NCBI GenBank assembly: GCA_052390275.1
Contig: JBQTHD010000040.1
Span: 1-64,000, forward strand
DNA length: 64,000 bases
Source: JBQTHD01 sp052390275
GTDB lineage: Bacteria; Actinomycetota; Acidimicrobiia; Acidimicrobiales; AC-14
Direction: 5' to 3'
Part shown: positions 1 through 7,663 of the stretch, piece after piece
Position numbering within the stretch: position 1 is the stretch's first letter
Layout of the letters: each line of letters opens with the position of its first letter
Notes under the pieces: model-generated
What the model was told of the DNA's origin: nothing
The model's database searches: none
What the model saw: only the letters and a program-made list of their open reading frames with translations
Translations under genes and position numbers: made by a program

Positions 1-506
1 ACGAGGGGCGCACGCTGAGCCCCGCCGCGATGGCCGACTACTGGACCGACGCCTGCTCGCGCTACCCGATCGTCTCGATCGAGGACGGCATGGACGAGGA
101 GGACTGGGACGGGTGGCGCACGCTGACGCAGCGCATCGGCGACCGCGTGCAGCTCGTGGGCGACGATGTGTTCGTCACCAACCCGGCGCGCCTCAAGCAG
201 GGTATCGACAAGGGCGTCGCCAACGCCATCCTGGTGAAGGTGAATCAGATCGGCACGCTGAGCGAAACCTTGGAGGCGGTGGAGATGGCGCATCGCGCGG
301 GCTACCGCGCGGTCATGTCGCACCGCTCGGGCGAGACCGAGGACACCACCATTTCAGACCTGGCCGTGGCCTGCGGCTGCGGCCAGATCAAGACGGGCGC
401 GCCGGCCCGAACCGATCGGGTGGCCAAGTACAACCAACTGCTGCGCATCGAAGAGGCCCTGGGGGAATCGGCGGTTTTCCGCTCCGACCTGGCTCCCCTG
501 CCATGA
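1..506 (+). CDS. eno: Enolase, C-terminal part (cut by window edge)
   Basis: This is the last ~168 residues of enolase, the glycolytic enzyme that interconverts 2-phosphoglycerate and phosphoenolpyruvate in the cytoplasm. The frame is open from base 3 and ends at TGA 504-506. Family landmarks in order are SIEDGMDEEDW (metal-ligand region), LVGDDVFVTN, the catalytic lysine region AILVKVNQIGT, SHRSGETEDT, and IKTGAPARTDRVAKYNQLLRIEE. The start lies outside the window. The genes that follow (ftsB, DUF501, ppx) match the conserved actinobacterial neighbourhood, as in Mycobacterium. Identification is certain; only the N-terminal part is missing. Confidence 0.97.
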   Translation, partial: EGRTLSPAAMADYWTDACSRYPIVSIEDGMDEEDWDGWRTLTQRIGDRVQLVGDDVFVTNPARLKQGIDKGVANAILVKVNQIGTLSETLEAVEMAHRAGYRAVMSHRSGETEDTTISDLAVACGCGQIKTGAPARTDRVAKYNQLLRIEEALGESAVFRSDLAPLP

Positions 507-548
507 GGCGGCGCCCGCAGAAACGGCCCGACCAGATGGCCGAGCCTG

Positions 549-962
549 GTGGGGGGGGTGGTGCGAGTCCGGCGCAGTAGAGCCATTCCCGGAGGTGAGC
601 CCCGCCGGGGCGCCCCGATCCGCAGAGCACGGCGGTGGAGGCGGGCAGGTTGGCGGCTGGCCGTGGCTTCGGGCGCGGGCCTGGTGCTCTATCTGGGTTT
701 CGTCCCCGCCCGGGCCATCGTCGACCAGAGCCGCGAGCGCGATCGGCTGGCGGTGGAGTTGGCCCGGCTCAACGCCCGCCAGGCCGACCTCGACGCTCGG
801 GCACGCCTGCTGCGCAGCGACGACGAGATCGATCGCCTCGCCCGGGTATACCACCACCTGGTCCGCCCCGGGGAAGAGGCCTACGTGGTCATCCCGGGGC
901 CCTCGCCCGACAGTGATCCGCTGCCCCGCCCGGACCCCGATGCCCCAGGACCAGGGCCGTGA
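549..962 (+). CDS. ftsB: FtsB/DivIC-like septum formation initiator
   Basis: A small single-pass membrane protein of the divisome; FtsB/DivIC works with FtsL and FtsQ/DivIB at the septum. It has a basic N-terminus rich in Arg, one hydrophobic segment (about residues 36-54), then a heptad-rich coiled coil (about 57-95, including RLAVELARLNARQADLDARA) and the typical tail motif with Y-H-H-L-V-R-P-G-E. The far C-terminus is Pro/Asp rich. The start is unclear: GTG 549 lies in a poly-G run, and the in-frame GTGs at 558 and 561 would use that run as ribosome binding site. Its place between eno and DUF501 is the classical actinobacterial order. Confidence 0.85.
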   Translation: MGGVVRVRRSRAIPGGEPRRGAPIRRARRWRRAGWRLAVASGAGLVLYLGFVPARAIVDQSRERDRLAVELARLNARQADLDARARLLRSDDEIDRLARVYHHLVRPGEEAYVVIPGPSPDSDPLPRPDPDAPGPGP

Positions 963-1053
963 CCCGGGCCGGTGTCACCGACGGGGACGCCTTTGGTGGC
1001 GTTCGGCGATAGGCCACCACCGGGGCCTCGCCGCGTCGTAGTGTCTCCCCCCG

Positions 1054-1869
1054 GTGGCCGAACTCAGGCTGGGGACAAGTGGATGGTCGTATCCCGAGTG
1101 GGTGGGACGCTTCTATCCCAACGGCACCCAGGCCGAGCGCATGCTCGACTTTTACGCCAGGATCTTCACCGCTGTCGAAGCTCACAGCACCTACCGACGC
1201 CTGCCGGCACCGACCACCATGCAGCGATGGACCACGCAGGTCCCTCCGGGGTTCCGGTTCGTGCCCAAAGCCCACATGGCCATCACCCATCGGGCCGATC
1301 TCGAAGGGGTGGAGGAACGCATGGCCGGGTTCTTCGCCGCCACGGTGCCGCTCGGAACCAATCTGGGCCCGATCCTGTTCTCCCTTCCCCACGCCCAACC
1401 GGATCTGGGGCGCCTGGACCGACTTCTGTCCGCTTTGCCTCCCAACGGCCCCGTGGCCGCGTTCGACCTGAAGCCTGGCTGGTACATCCCGGCCGTGCTC
1501 GATCGGCTGGCGGCCCACGGAGCCACCGCGGTGGTTACCGACAACGACCGGGGCGACGCCCAGGCCCCCGAAGTGGGCCCGATCCTCTACGTCCGACTCC
1601 GCCGGGAGCGCTACGACCGGGGCCAACTGGAGTCCTGGGGGAATCGCCTGAGCGCTACTGCCGCCGCAGGAACCCCCGTTTACGCCTTCCTGAAACACGA
1701 CGACACCGGCGACGGTCCCCGCTACGCCCGACGCCTTTGCTTTTGGGCCGGCCTGCGTCCCGACTTCGGGCCGGCGCCGGGGAACGGAGGAGGGCATCCT
1801 CACCGAGACGACGGGTCGACCCCGTCCGGACTCGCGACAGAGCATCTGGCTGACTCATCGTCGTCGTGA
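1054..1869 (+). CDS. DUF72 (YecE) family protein
   Basis: A 271-residue protein of the DUF72/YecE family, which folds as a TIM barrel; its biochemical role is not established. The N-terminal hallmark LGTSGWSYPEW follows the GTG start directly, and the segments FYARIFTAVEAHSTYRRLP, FRFVPKAHMAITH and VYAFLKHDD match the family pattern. The last ~30 residues are low complexity (Gly/His/Ser rich) and beyond the usual fold. The stop overlaps the start of the DUF501 gene by four bases (GTGA), so the two are probably co-translated. The gene interrupts the usual ftsB-DUF501 pair. Confidence 0.8.
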   Translation: MAELRLGTSGWSYPEWVGRFYPNGTQAERMLDFYARIFTAVEAHSTYRRLPAPTTMQRWTTQVPPGFRFVPKAHMAITHRADLEGVEERMAGFFAATVPLGTNLGPILFSLPHAQPDLGRLDRLLSALPPNGPVAAFDLKPGWYIPAVLDRLAAHGATAVVTDNDRGDAQAPEVGPILYVRLRRERYDRGQLESWGNRLSATAAAGTPVYAFLKHDDTGDGPRYARRLCFWAGLRPDFGPAPGNGGGHPHRDDGSTPSGLATEHLADSSSS

Positions 1870-2396
1870 AACCGGTGGCGACGGCATCCACTGGGCCGGG
1901 GGGATCTCATGGGGACGACGAACGCCGCGTCGAGGCACTCCTTGGTCGGCCCCTCGACGGGGATTTCGAAGTGGTGGTGCGTGCGCCCGACGGCGCGCCG
2001 GTGGTCATCGCCAACTCGCCGGTGACCCGCAAGGGCACGCCCATGCCCACCCGGTGGTGGCTGGTGGACACTGAACTCAGAAGGCAGGTATCCCGGTTGG
2101 AGTCCGCCGGTGGGGTGTCGGCCGCCGAACGGGAGATCGACCCGGCCGCCATCGCCGCAAGCCATGCCCGCCACCAGGAGCTACGCGACCAGTTGCTGGA
2201 TCCGGATTGGACCGGGCCCCGACCCACCGGGGGGGTGGCCGGAACACGCCAAGGGGTCAAGTGCCTTCACGCTCACCTGGCCTGGGCCCTCGCCGGAGGC
2301 GACGACCCGGTGGGACGGTGGGTGGCCGATCGCCTGGGCGTGGCGCTACCGGCTGGCGCACCCACGGCCGCCGTGGAACAGGCCGGGAGGGTATGA
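1866..2396 (+). CDS. DUF501 family protein
   Basis: A 176-residue DUF501 protein of unknown biochemical function that is strongly linked to ftsB and ppx in actinobacteria. Visible family features are LLGRPLDGDFEVVVR, a segment PTRWWLVD, an Ala/Glu/Ile block (AEREIDPAAIAASHARH) and the C-terminal GTRQGVKCLHAHLAWAL with an invariant-looking KCLHAH motif. The GTG start overlaps the DUF72 stop. The first ~18 residues are not family-like, so translation could begin later. The stop overlaps the ppx start (ATGA at 2393-2396). Confidence 0.85.
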   Translation: MKPVATASTGPGGSHGDDERRVEALLGRPLDGDFEVVVRAPDGAPVVIANSPVTRKGTPMPTRWWLVDTELRRQVSRLESAGGVSAAEREIDPAAIAASHARHQELRDQLLDPDWTGPRPTGGVAGTRQGVKCLHAHLAWALAGGDDPVGRWVADRLGVALPAGAPTAAVEQAGRV

Positions 2397-3337
2397 GCCC
2401 CGCGGTTGCGGCCATCGACTGTGGGACCAACTCGACCCGACTGCTCGTAGCCGATGCCCACGGAAACACGCTGGCCCGGGAGATGCACATCACGCGGCTG
2501 GGTCGAGGGGTCGACGCCACCCGCCGGCTGGACCCGGCCGCCATCGCCGACACCCTGGCCGTGCTCGCCCGCTACCGCACGATCATGGATTCCCACCATG
2601 TCGGTGGGGCTCGCCTGGCCGCCACGTCCGCTGCCCGGGACGCCACCAATGCGTCGGACTTCCTGTTGGCCGCGGAGAAGGCCACCGGCATTCGCCCCGA
2701 ACTTCTCTCGGGAGAGGAGGAGGCCCGGCTCTCCTTCGCCGGAGCCATGGCCGAGTTGGCCGCCGGCGCTGGGCCCTACCTGGTGGCCGATATCGGAGGG
2801 GGTTCCACCGAGCTCGCGGTGGGTCCGGACGCTTATGACCTGGGCCTTCCCCGGGGCGGTGATCCAATCGGGGTGTTCTCGCTCGACGTCGGCTGTCTGC
2901 GTATCAGCGAGCGCTACCTGCATTCAGACCCGCCAGCCCCTGAGGAACTGACCAACGCCCTCTGGTCGGTGCGCGAGGACCTGGAACTGGCCGCCCAGTC
3001 CATTCCCGCCCTGCGCCAGGCCAAGGAGCTGGTGGGCCTCGCCGGGACAGTCAGCACCGTGGCCGCCGTGGACCAGGGTCTGACCACCTACGACCGTCAT
3101 CGCATCCACCACCACCGGCTGAGTCGCGCCGCCGTCGAGGAGGTGTTCAGGACCCTGGCCACCGAAACCCACGCCGAGCGGCGGCACAACCCCGGCCTGG
3201 AGGCCGACCGGGTGGCGGTGATCGTGGGCGGCGTGGTGGTGCTGGTAGCCCTGATGCGCCACTTCGGTTTCGACTCCTGCCTGGTCAGCGAGGCCGACAT
3301 CCTCGACGGCCTGGCTGCAACCTGCCAGGTGCAGTGA
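2393..3337 (+). CDS. ppx: Exopolyphosphatase / pppGpp phosphohydrolase (Ppx/GppA family)
   Basis: A 314-residue Ppx/GppA enzyme of the ASKHA ATPase fold, which removes phosphate from polyphosphate chains or from pppGpp. The N-terminal phosphate-1 motif AAIDCGTNSTRLL, the segment AATSAARDATN, the catalytic-Glu region SGEEEARLSFAGA, and the phosphate-2 motif ADIGGGSTELAVG are present, followed by LAGTVSTVAA. The length fits the short actinobacterial form without the C-terminal HD-like domain. ATG 2393 is chosen because it overlaps the DUF501 stop; a longer reading from 2207 would run through DUF501. It ends the eno cluster and faces the STAS gene. Confidence 0.92.
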   Translation: MSPAVAAIDCGTNSTRLLVADAHGNTLAREMHITRLGRGVDATRRLDPAAIADTLAVLARYRTIMDSHHVGGARLAATSAARDATNASDFLLAAEKATGIRPELLSGEEEARLSFAGAMAELAAGAGPYLVADIGGGSTELAVGPDAYDLGLPRGGDPIGVFSLDVGCLRISERYLHSDPPAPEELTNALWSVREDLELAAQSIPALRQAKELVGLAGTVSTVAAVDQGLTTYDRHRIHHHRLSRAAVEEVFRTLATETHAERRHNPGLEADRVAVIVGGVVVLVALMRHFGFDSCLVSEADILDGLAATCQVQ

Positions 3338-3390
3338 AGTCAACGGCGACTGACGCCGAAGCCCTTCCCGATTGGAAGGCTGGCTTCAGC

Positions 3391-3735
3391 TCAGTCCGGC
3401 GTCTCAGACGTGGCGTCAGCCTGGTTGGCGTGGATGGCGAACGCGGTGTTAAGGCCGGTGATCTCGAACACCTTCAGGATCTGGGGCCGGGTACAGACCA
3501 GGCACATCTCACCCTCGTTGCTCCGCAGGCGTTTGAGCCCTCCGACGAGAACCCCCAGACCCGTGGAGTCGAGGAAGTCCACTCCTTCGAGGTCAACCAC
3601 AACCTGGCGGCGGCCCTCGGTGACCAGACCGACCAGCTTCTCCCGCAGCGACGGGGCGGTGTAGACGTCGATTTCGCCGGCCACCTTGAGCACCGTGTAG
3701 CGACCGGCTTCGACCACTTCCATCCCGAGTTCCAT
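3391..3735 (-). CDS. STAS-domain anti-sigma factor antagonist
   Basis: A 114-residue SpoIIAA/RsbV-type protein. Such proteins bind an anti-sigma kinase and release a sigma factor when unphosphorylated. The STAS fold is clear: LKVAGEIDVYTAPSLRE, VVVDLEGVDFLDSTGLGVLVGG with the phospho-acceptor Ser in DST, and ICLVC/LKVFEITGL-like strands. The ATG at 3735 is chosen because AGGAGG lies five bases upstream (3741-3746, minus strand). No partner anti-sigma gene is seen beside it, so its partner is elsewhere. The C-terminus (ANQADATSETPD) is a short polar tail. Confidence 0.9.
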   Translation of the reverse strand: MELGMEVVEAGRYTVLKVAGEIDVYTAPSLREKLVGLVTEGRRQVVVDLEGVDFLDSTGLGVLVGGLKRLRSNEGEMCLVCTRPQILKVFEITGLNTAFAIHANQADATSETPD

Positions 3736-4149
3736 TGATTCCTCCTGGCCGTAGAAATACCGGAAATGCCTGCCCAGATTCGTGCGCCAGCCGGAACTCC
3801 TTCGATGGAGGAATCCACCGCCGGCCGACGAGGGCAATGCGACGAGCAACCGCCAGCTAGCTGACGCTTACCAGTGGCCAGGTAGACCGTAGTCATCCGT
3901 TGCCCCCCTCGGTCACCGCACCACGGGGTTCGGAGTTGTGCCGGGACAAAGTCGACCGACGCCGACTGCCTGGGTGAACCCGACGCAGAGCCGCGCCTCT
4001 GAGCCCGGGTGCGGCCGGCGGCCCGGGCTCGGTTGATGATCGGCGGCGTGGCGCTCAGCGGGCGGACAGCGCCGGAACCTGCTCTCGCGCACCCGGAGTT
4101 CCCTCTGACTGGGCCGGCTCTGACTGGGCCGGCTCTGACTGGGCCGCTC
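3736..4149. other. Gene-free stretch between STAS and DUF3618 genes
   Basis: About 410 bases without a supportable gene. The left end holds the STAS ribosome binding site and presumably its promoter; I could not place -35/-10 boxes with confidence. The right end runs into a 15-bp tandem repeat that reaches the 3' end of the DUF3618 gene. Open frames here lack family resemblance. Confidence 0.5.
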
Positions 4150-4161
4150 TTACTGGGCCGG
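4103..4161. repeat. 15-bp tandem repeat, four copies
   Basis: The unit CTCTGACTGGGCCGG occurs at 4103 and 4118, then with a missing or changed base at 4133 and 4147. The array crosses the stop codon of the DUF3618 gene (4150), so copy-number change could alter its last residues. Each unit contains the CTGGGCC core but no strong hairpin. Confidence 0.85.
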
Positions 4162-4590
4162 GCCCAACTCTTTCGTGCCTGTCGCCTCGGCGGGTTCCTT
4201 TCGATTTCGCCCCAGGGCCAGGGTGCCCAGAACGAAGGCCACTCCGAAGGCGGCGGTGCCCAGCACCGCAGGCCGGCTGACGCCACCGGATGATCGGCGT
4301 CCCTCCAGGCGGCTGAGGCCGACCGGGGGCAGTTTGGCCGGAAGCAGCTTGGCTGGAAGCAGCTTGGATCGGGCCTTTTGCTTGACCTCGGCCTTGACCG
4401 TGTCGATCTTGGCGTGAAGTTCCTCCTTGGCCTGGGCGGCCAGGTGAGCGGGCGCCACCCGGTAACCGAGGGCTTCGAGATCGGCATCCAACTCAGCCCG
4501 GGCCTCGAGGATCTGACGGCGCAGTTCCGTTCGCCGATCAGACCCGGCCGTTTTCGGTGGCCGCTTCGTGGCTACTGCGGCGCCCATCAC
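4150..4590 (-). CDS. DUF3618-type membrane protein
   Basis: A 146-residue protein with the DUF3618-like N-terminal region (TELRRQILEARAELDADLEAL, then a charged helix with Lys/Glu) and one hydrophobic segment near residues 107-125 (AVLGTAAFGVAFVLGTLALG). The function of the family is unknown; it is commonly found next to actinobacterial holin-like proteins, as here. A small internal duplication gives LLPAKLLPAKLPP. The start is GTG 4590, overlapping the upstream stop, or ATG 4587 just inside. It is the third gene of a minus-strand operon that begins at 6270. Confidence 0.7.
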   Translation of the reverse strand: MMGAAVATKRPPKTAGSDRRTELRRQILEARAELDADLEALGYRVAPAHLAAQAKEELHAKIDTVKAEVKQKARSKLLPAKLLPAKLPPVGLSRLEGRRSSGGVSRPAVLGTAAFGVAFVLGTLALGRNRKEPAEATGTKELGPAQ

Positions 4591-5081
4591 CCCACCGTTC
4601 CGTTGCGAGTGGGGTAGATCAAGACGCCCGAGCCGGCCCGGGAGGTGGCTCGGGCCGGGGGAACGTCAGAGGTCAATCCCCGCTTCAGGCTGGACTTGGC
4701 CGAGCGGATGTCCTGGGCGGCCATGTCTTTGGCCTCCCGGGGCATCAGGTGAAAACCTTCCAAGCGACGCTTGGCCGGGCCCACCAGGGCGCCCGCGACC
4801 CCCAGCAGGATCACAGCCACCAGAGCGAAGGCCAGACCGGTGGGCATCAGAACGGCAAGGGCCCAGGCGGCGGCCACTGCGGCGATAGCCAGCCCGAGGA
4901 GACCCAACACTGCGGCCGCCCCCAGCAGGAGCCCGGCTTTGGTGGCCTTGCCCAGTTGCTCGGTGGCCTCCATCTTTCCCAGTTCCACCTCGTGGTGGAT
5001 CAACTGGGAAAGATGCGAGGTGACGTCGCCCAGAAGGTCGCCCAGGGGACGGTCCCCCGTGGGCGCAGCACGCTCACTCAT
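4587..5081 (-). CDS. Actinobacterial holin-X / phage-holin-like membrane protein
   Basis: A 164-residue protein with an N-terminal amphipathic region (LGDLLGDVTSHLSQLIHHEVELGKMEA) followed by two hydrophobic segments with Ala/Gly/Leu (about residues 47-75 and 80-102), the pattern of the holin superfamily III / DUF1469 group. Such proteins are usually housekeeping envelope proteins, not prophage genes, and no phage genes are nearby. ATG 5081 is chosen because the protein begins MSER with the conserved block right after it; it overlaps the upstream stop by eight bases. The C-terminal ~60 residues are polar and probably cytoplasmic. Confidence 0.75.
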   Translation of the reverse strand: MSERAAPTGDRPLGDLLGDVTSHLSQLIHHEVELGKMEATEQLGKATKAGLLLGAAAVLGLLGLAIAAVAAAWALAVLMPTGLAFALVAVILLGVAGALVGPAKRRLEGFHLMPREAKDMAAQDIRSAKSSLKRGLTSDVPPARATSRAGSGVLIYPTRNGTVG

Positions 5082-6270
5082 GGGTCGCATCCGTGGCTGC
5101 CCGGCCGGTCGCCTTCGCTGTCCGGCGCGTGGGCGTTGCGGTCCCACCCGATGCCGTTGCGGTCCGCCTGGCTGGCGGTGCGGCCGGGCTCGGTACGGAA
5201 CGGGTTCGGCCTGTCGCGCTCGCGGTCCGACCCGATGTGGCTCCGCTGCGGCTGCTTGCGGTTCCGGTCGAACTGGTGGTTCGAGCCCGACCGGTTGTGG
5301 TTCCGGATCGGCCGGAGGTGGCCGAGGCCAATCCGGCGGGGCGGGTCCCGCCCGACCGGTTTCCACGGGACCGCCCGTCACCGGATGAGACCTCACCGGA
5401 GCCGTCGAAGCCCTCGGAGTCTTCTCCGCCCATTTCCTCGTCGTGTCCGCTTGTCGCCCCGTCGTGTTTGACGGCCAGATCGGGTCCGGGCTCGGAGTAA
5501 CCCACCTGGGCATCGGTGGTGCTGGCCCGGTTGGCCCGAGCCTGGCGGGCCAGGCGACCGGCAACCAGGCCGGCGCCAGCGGCGGCGGCGGCGAAGGCGG
5601 CCGGGCGGCGTCGAGCCGCCTTCGTCAAGTCCTCCAAGGCGGCGGGCAGGCCCCGGTCACCGATCTCCACGCAGGTCGCGTCCACCCTCTCGGCGGCGGC
5701 CGCCAACCGGTCGGCAATGTCCATGAGGACGCCCTTGAGCGTGGATGCGTCGTCTGGGCGTCCGTCTGACAGGGCCAGGATTTCCTCGGCCAACCCATGC
5801 AGTCGGGCCGAGACCCGGTCGAGGGCCATCTCGGCTGACTCGGTGATGGTGTCGGTGGCGGTCGTCGCCGCCCGACGCACCTGACCGGTGGCCTCCTCCA
5901 TGACCGAGGTGGCCATGGATCCGGCCCGACCCACCAATCCTGATGCCGAGCCCTGGCCGTTGTCGCTGGCGTTGCCGTCGTTGTGGTTGGGACCGCCCAC
6001 CGCATGCTTTGCCACCGTCAGGGCCAGGGACCTGGCGGCATCGCCGCCGGCATCTCTTGCTATCTGGACCGATCGCTCCCGGGCCCGCGAAGCCAGGTTC
6101 TCGGCCTGCTCAACCAGGCTCTTCTCCGCCCGGGTCACCATTGATTCCGTGTCCGGCTCCACCTGTGGGGCTCCGCCCCCTGAACGCCGGGCCGCCGGGC
6201 TCCTGATCCCCCGCCGCCGCTTGCTGGTCGAACTCGGGCTTGGCTCATCCACTACCGCCTGCTGGCTCAC
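5074..6270 (-). CDS. Unknown protein with helical core and repetitive Ser/Thr/Arg tail
   Basis: A 398-residue protein I do not recognise. Residues ~45-180 are rich in Ala, Glu and Arg and look helical. Residues ~200-250 (LADRLAAAAERVDATCVEI, then AAFAAAAAGAGLVAGRLARQA) resemble a membrane-associated helix seen in proteins coded beside holin-like genes. The last ~110 residues are a degenerate repeat of Ser, Thr, Gly, Ala and Arg with no negative charge, probably disordered and possibly nucleic-acid or envelope binding. GTG 6270 is chosen because a strong AAAGGAGGTG site lies just upstream (6275-6285); a longer reading to 6441 lacks such a site. It heads the operon with the holin-like and DUF3618 genes. 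Confidence 0.65.
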   Translation of the reverse strand: MSQQAVVDEPSPSSTSKRRRGIRSPAARRSGGGAPQVEPDTESMVTRAEKSLVEQAENLASRARERSVQIARDAGGDAARSLALTVAKHAVGGPNHNDGNASDNGQGSASGLVGRAGSMATSVMEEATGQVRRAATTATDTITESAEMALDRVSARLHGLAEEILALSDGRPDDASTLKGVLMDIADRLAAAAERVDATCVEIGDRGLPAALEDLTKAARRRPAAFAAAAAGAGLVAGRLARQARANRASTTDAQVGYSEPGPDLAVKHDGATSGHDEEMGGEDSEGFDGSGEVSSGDGRSRGNRSGGTRPAGLASATSGRSGTTTGRARTTSSTGTASSRSGATSGRTASATGRTRSVPSPAAPPARRTATASGGTATPTRRTAKATGRAATDATHE

Positions 6271-6489
6271 TGGCCACCTCCTTTTGTGGAACGTTGACTT
6301 GGATCGAGGCCCTGACTCCGGCCCTTTGGCGGGATCGGGGGACCTCGGGTCGAGCCCTTGGTCAACGCTCCTTGGTTGAAACGCTGGGGTCGACCGCGTC
6401 CTACCCCCACGAGCCCCGAATCGACACCTCGAACCGAACAACCTGGGTTCGCGGGGATGAACCCGGACGGTGGCGGGTAGCCCTCTTGC

Positions 6490-7653
6490 GTGATACGCAC
6501 CGAGATGGCCAACGGCACCCCCCCGGCCGCGTCGGCCCGGCTGTCCAACGATGCGGTTGCGCCCAGGGCTGTCCTCTCAGCAGGCGGACCCGACCGGCAG
6601 CGGCGCACACGCCTGGGCACGGCCGTCGCCTGGGTGCGGGCGCTGGAGTCTTTCGCCAGCGGCCCGCCCCTGGTCCCTGCGCTCCCCCCCGGCCGGGTGA
6701 CCAACCTGGTGGGCCGGGGCGAGATGTTCTTCCGCCACATCCAGGTCCCGGGAGTCGACGTCGCCACTGGGGCCGCACCGGTCGTTCTGCTGCACGGATG
6801 GACTTTGTCGGCCGACCTCAACTGGTTCACCGGCGGCTTCGAGGTGGCCAGTCGATACGGACCGGTGGTGGCCCCCGACGTCCGGGGCCACGGACGGGGA
6901 TTGCGCAGCCAGGAGGACTTCAGCCTGGAAGTGGCGGCCGACGATGTGGCGGCGCTCCTCGAACACCTGGACCTGCCCCCGGCCGTCCTCGTCGGCTACT
7001 CGATGGGGGGCTCCATCGCCCAACTTTGCGCCCATCGCCATCCGGAGAGGGTGGCCGGCGTGGTCCTGGCCGCCACCGCGCTGTCGTGGCGGCGGAGTTG
7101 GCGGGACCGAGCGCTGTGGCTGGCTCTGGGGGGAGCGGAATGGGCCCTTCGGATGGGGGTGCCCGAAGGGCTGGCCAAGCCCTACCTGAAATGGTCTGCC
7201 AGCCAGTCCCCCGCCCTGGAACCGTTCGTCAGCTGGATCGCAGCCGAAGCCCGACGGGGGGACCCGGTCGATCTGGGCCGGGCCGCCGCAGCCCTTGGCA
7301 CCTTCGACGCCACGGAATCGGCTCGCTCCGCCCGGGCGCGAGGCCTGCCCAGCGCGGTCATCGTCACCCAGCGGGATTGGGTGATTCCGGCCGAACGTCA
7401 GCGGTTGCTGGCGCAGGCCATGGGGTCGGAGATCGTCAACTTCGACGCCCATCACAACGGCTGTTTCGTGGCCCCCGAGGCCTGGGCGACCGCCTTGGAC
7501 ACCGCCCTGAACGCCGTGTTCGCCAGGATCGGCGCCCAGGCCGTTCCTGGCGGAGACAGTCACCGACGCGGTGACGGCTTGCGGGGCCATTCGTACCTCT
7601 GTCCTCGAACACTTTCCGCCTCAGGCCCTGACGCTGCGCTGTTCCCGCCCTAA
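6490..7653 (+). CDS. Alpha/beta hydrolase
   Basis: A 387-residue serine hydrolase of the alpha/beta fold, substrate unknown. The oxyanion-hole motif VVLLHGWTLSAD, the DVRGHGRG strand, the nucleophile elbow VLVGYSMGGS (Ser near residue 178) and the late catalytic His region DAHHNGCFV are all in place. The first ~75 residues are an unstructured extension and the last ~35 are polar and not part of the fold, so the true start may be later than GTG 6490. The acid residue probably lies in the TQRDWVIP loop. It stands alone between divergent and convergent neighbours. Confidence 0.85.
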   Translation: MIRTEMANGTPPAASARLSNDAVAPRAVLSAGGPDRQRRTRLGTAVAWVRALESFASGPPLVPALPPGRVTNLVGRGEMFFRHIQVPGVDVATGAAPVVLLHGWTLSADLNWFTGGFEVASRYGPVVAPDVRGHGRGLRSQEDFSLEVAADDVAALLEHLDLPPAVLVGYSMGGSIAQLCAHRHPERVAGVVLAATALSWRRSWRDRALWLALGGAEWALRMGVPEGLAKPYLKWSASQSPALEPFVSWIAAEARRGDPVDLGRAAAALGTFDATESARSARARGLPSAVIVTQRDWVIPAERQRLLAQAMGSEIVNFDAHHNGCFVAPEAWATALDTALNAVFARIGAQAVPGGDSHRRGDGLRGHSYLCPRTLSASGPDAALFPP

Positions 7654-7663
7654 TGGGCGATTC

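Noticed and set aside
4587..5564. 325-codon reading including the holin-like gene
   Set aside because: The first half is an antisense-like Pro/Arg-rich reading over the neighbouring gene; the membrane protein starts at 5081.
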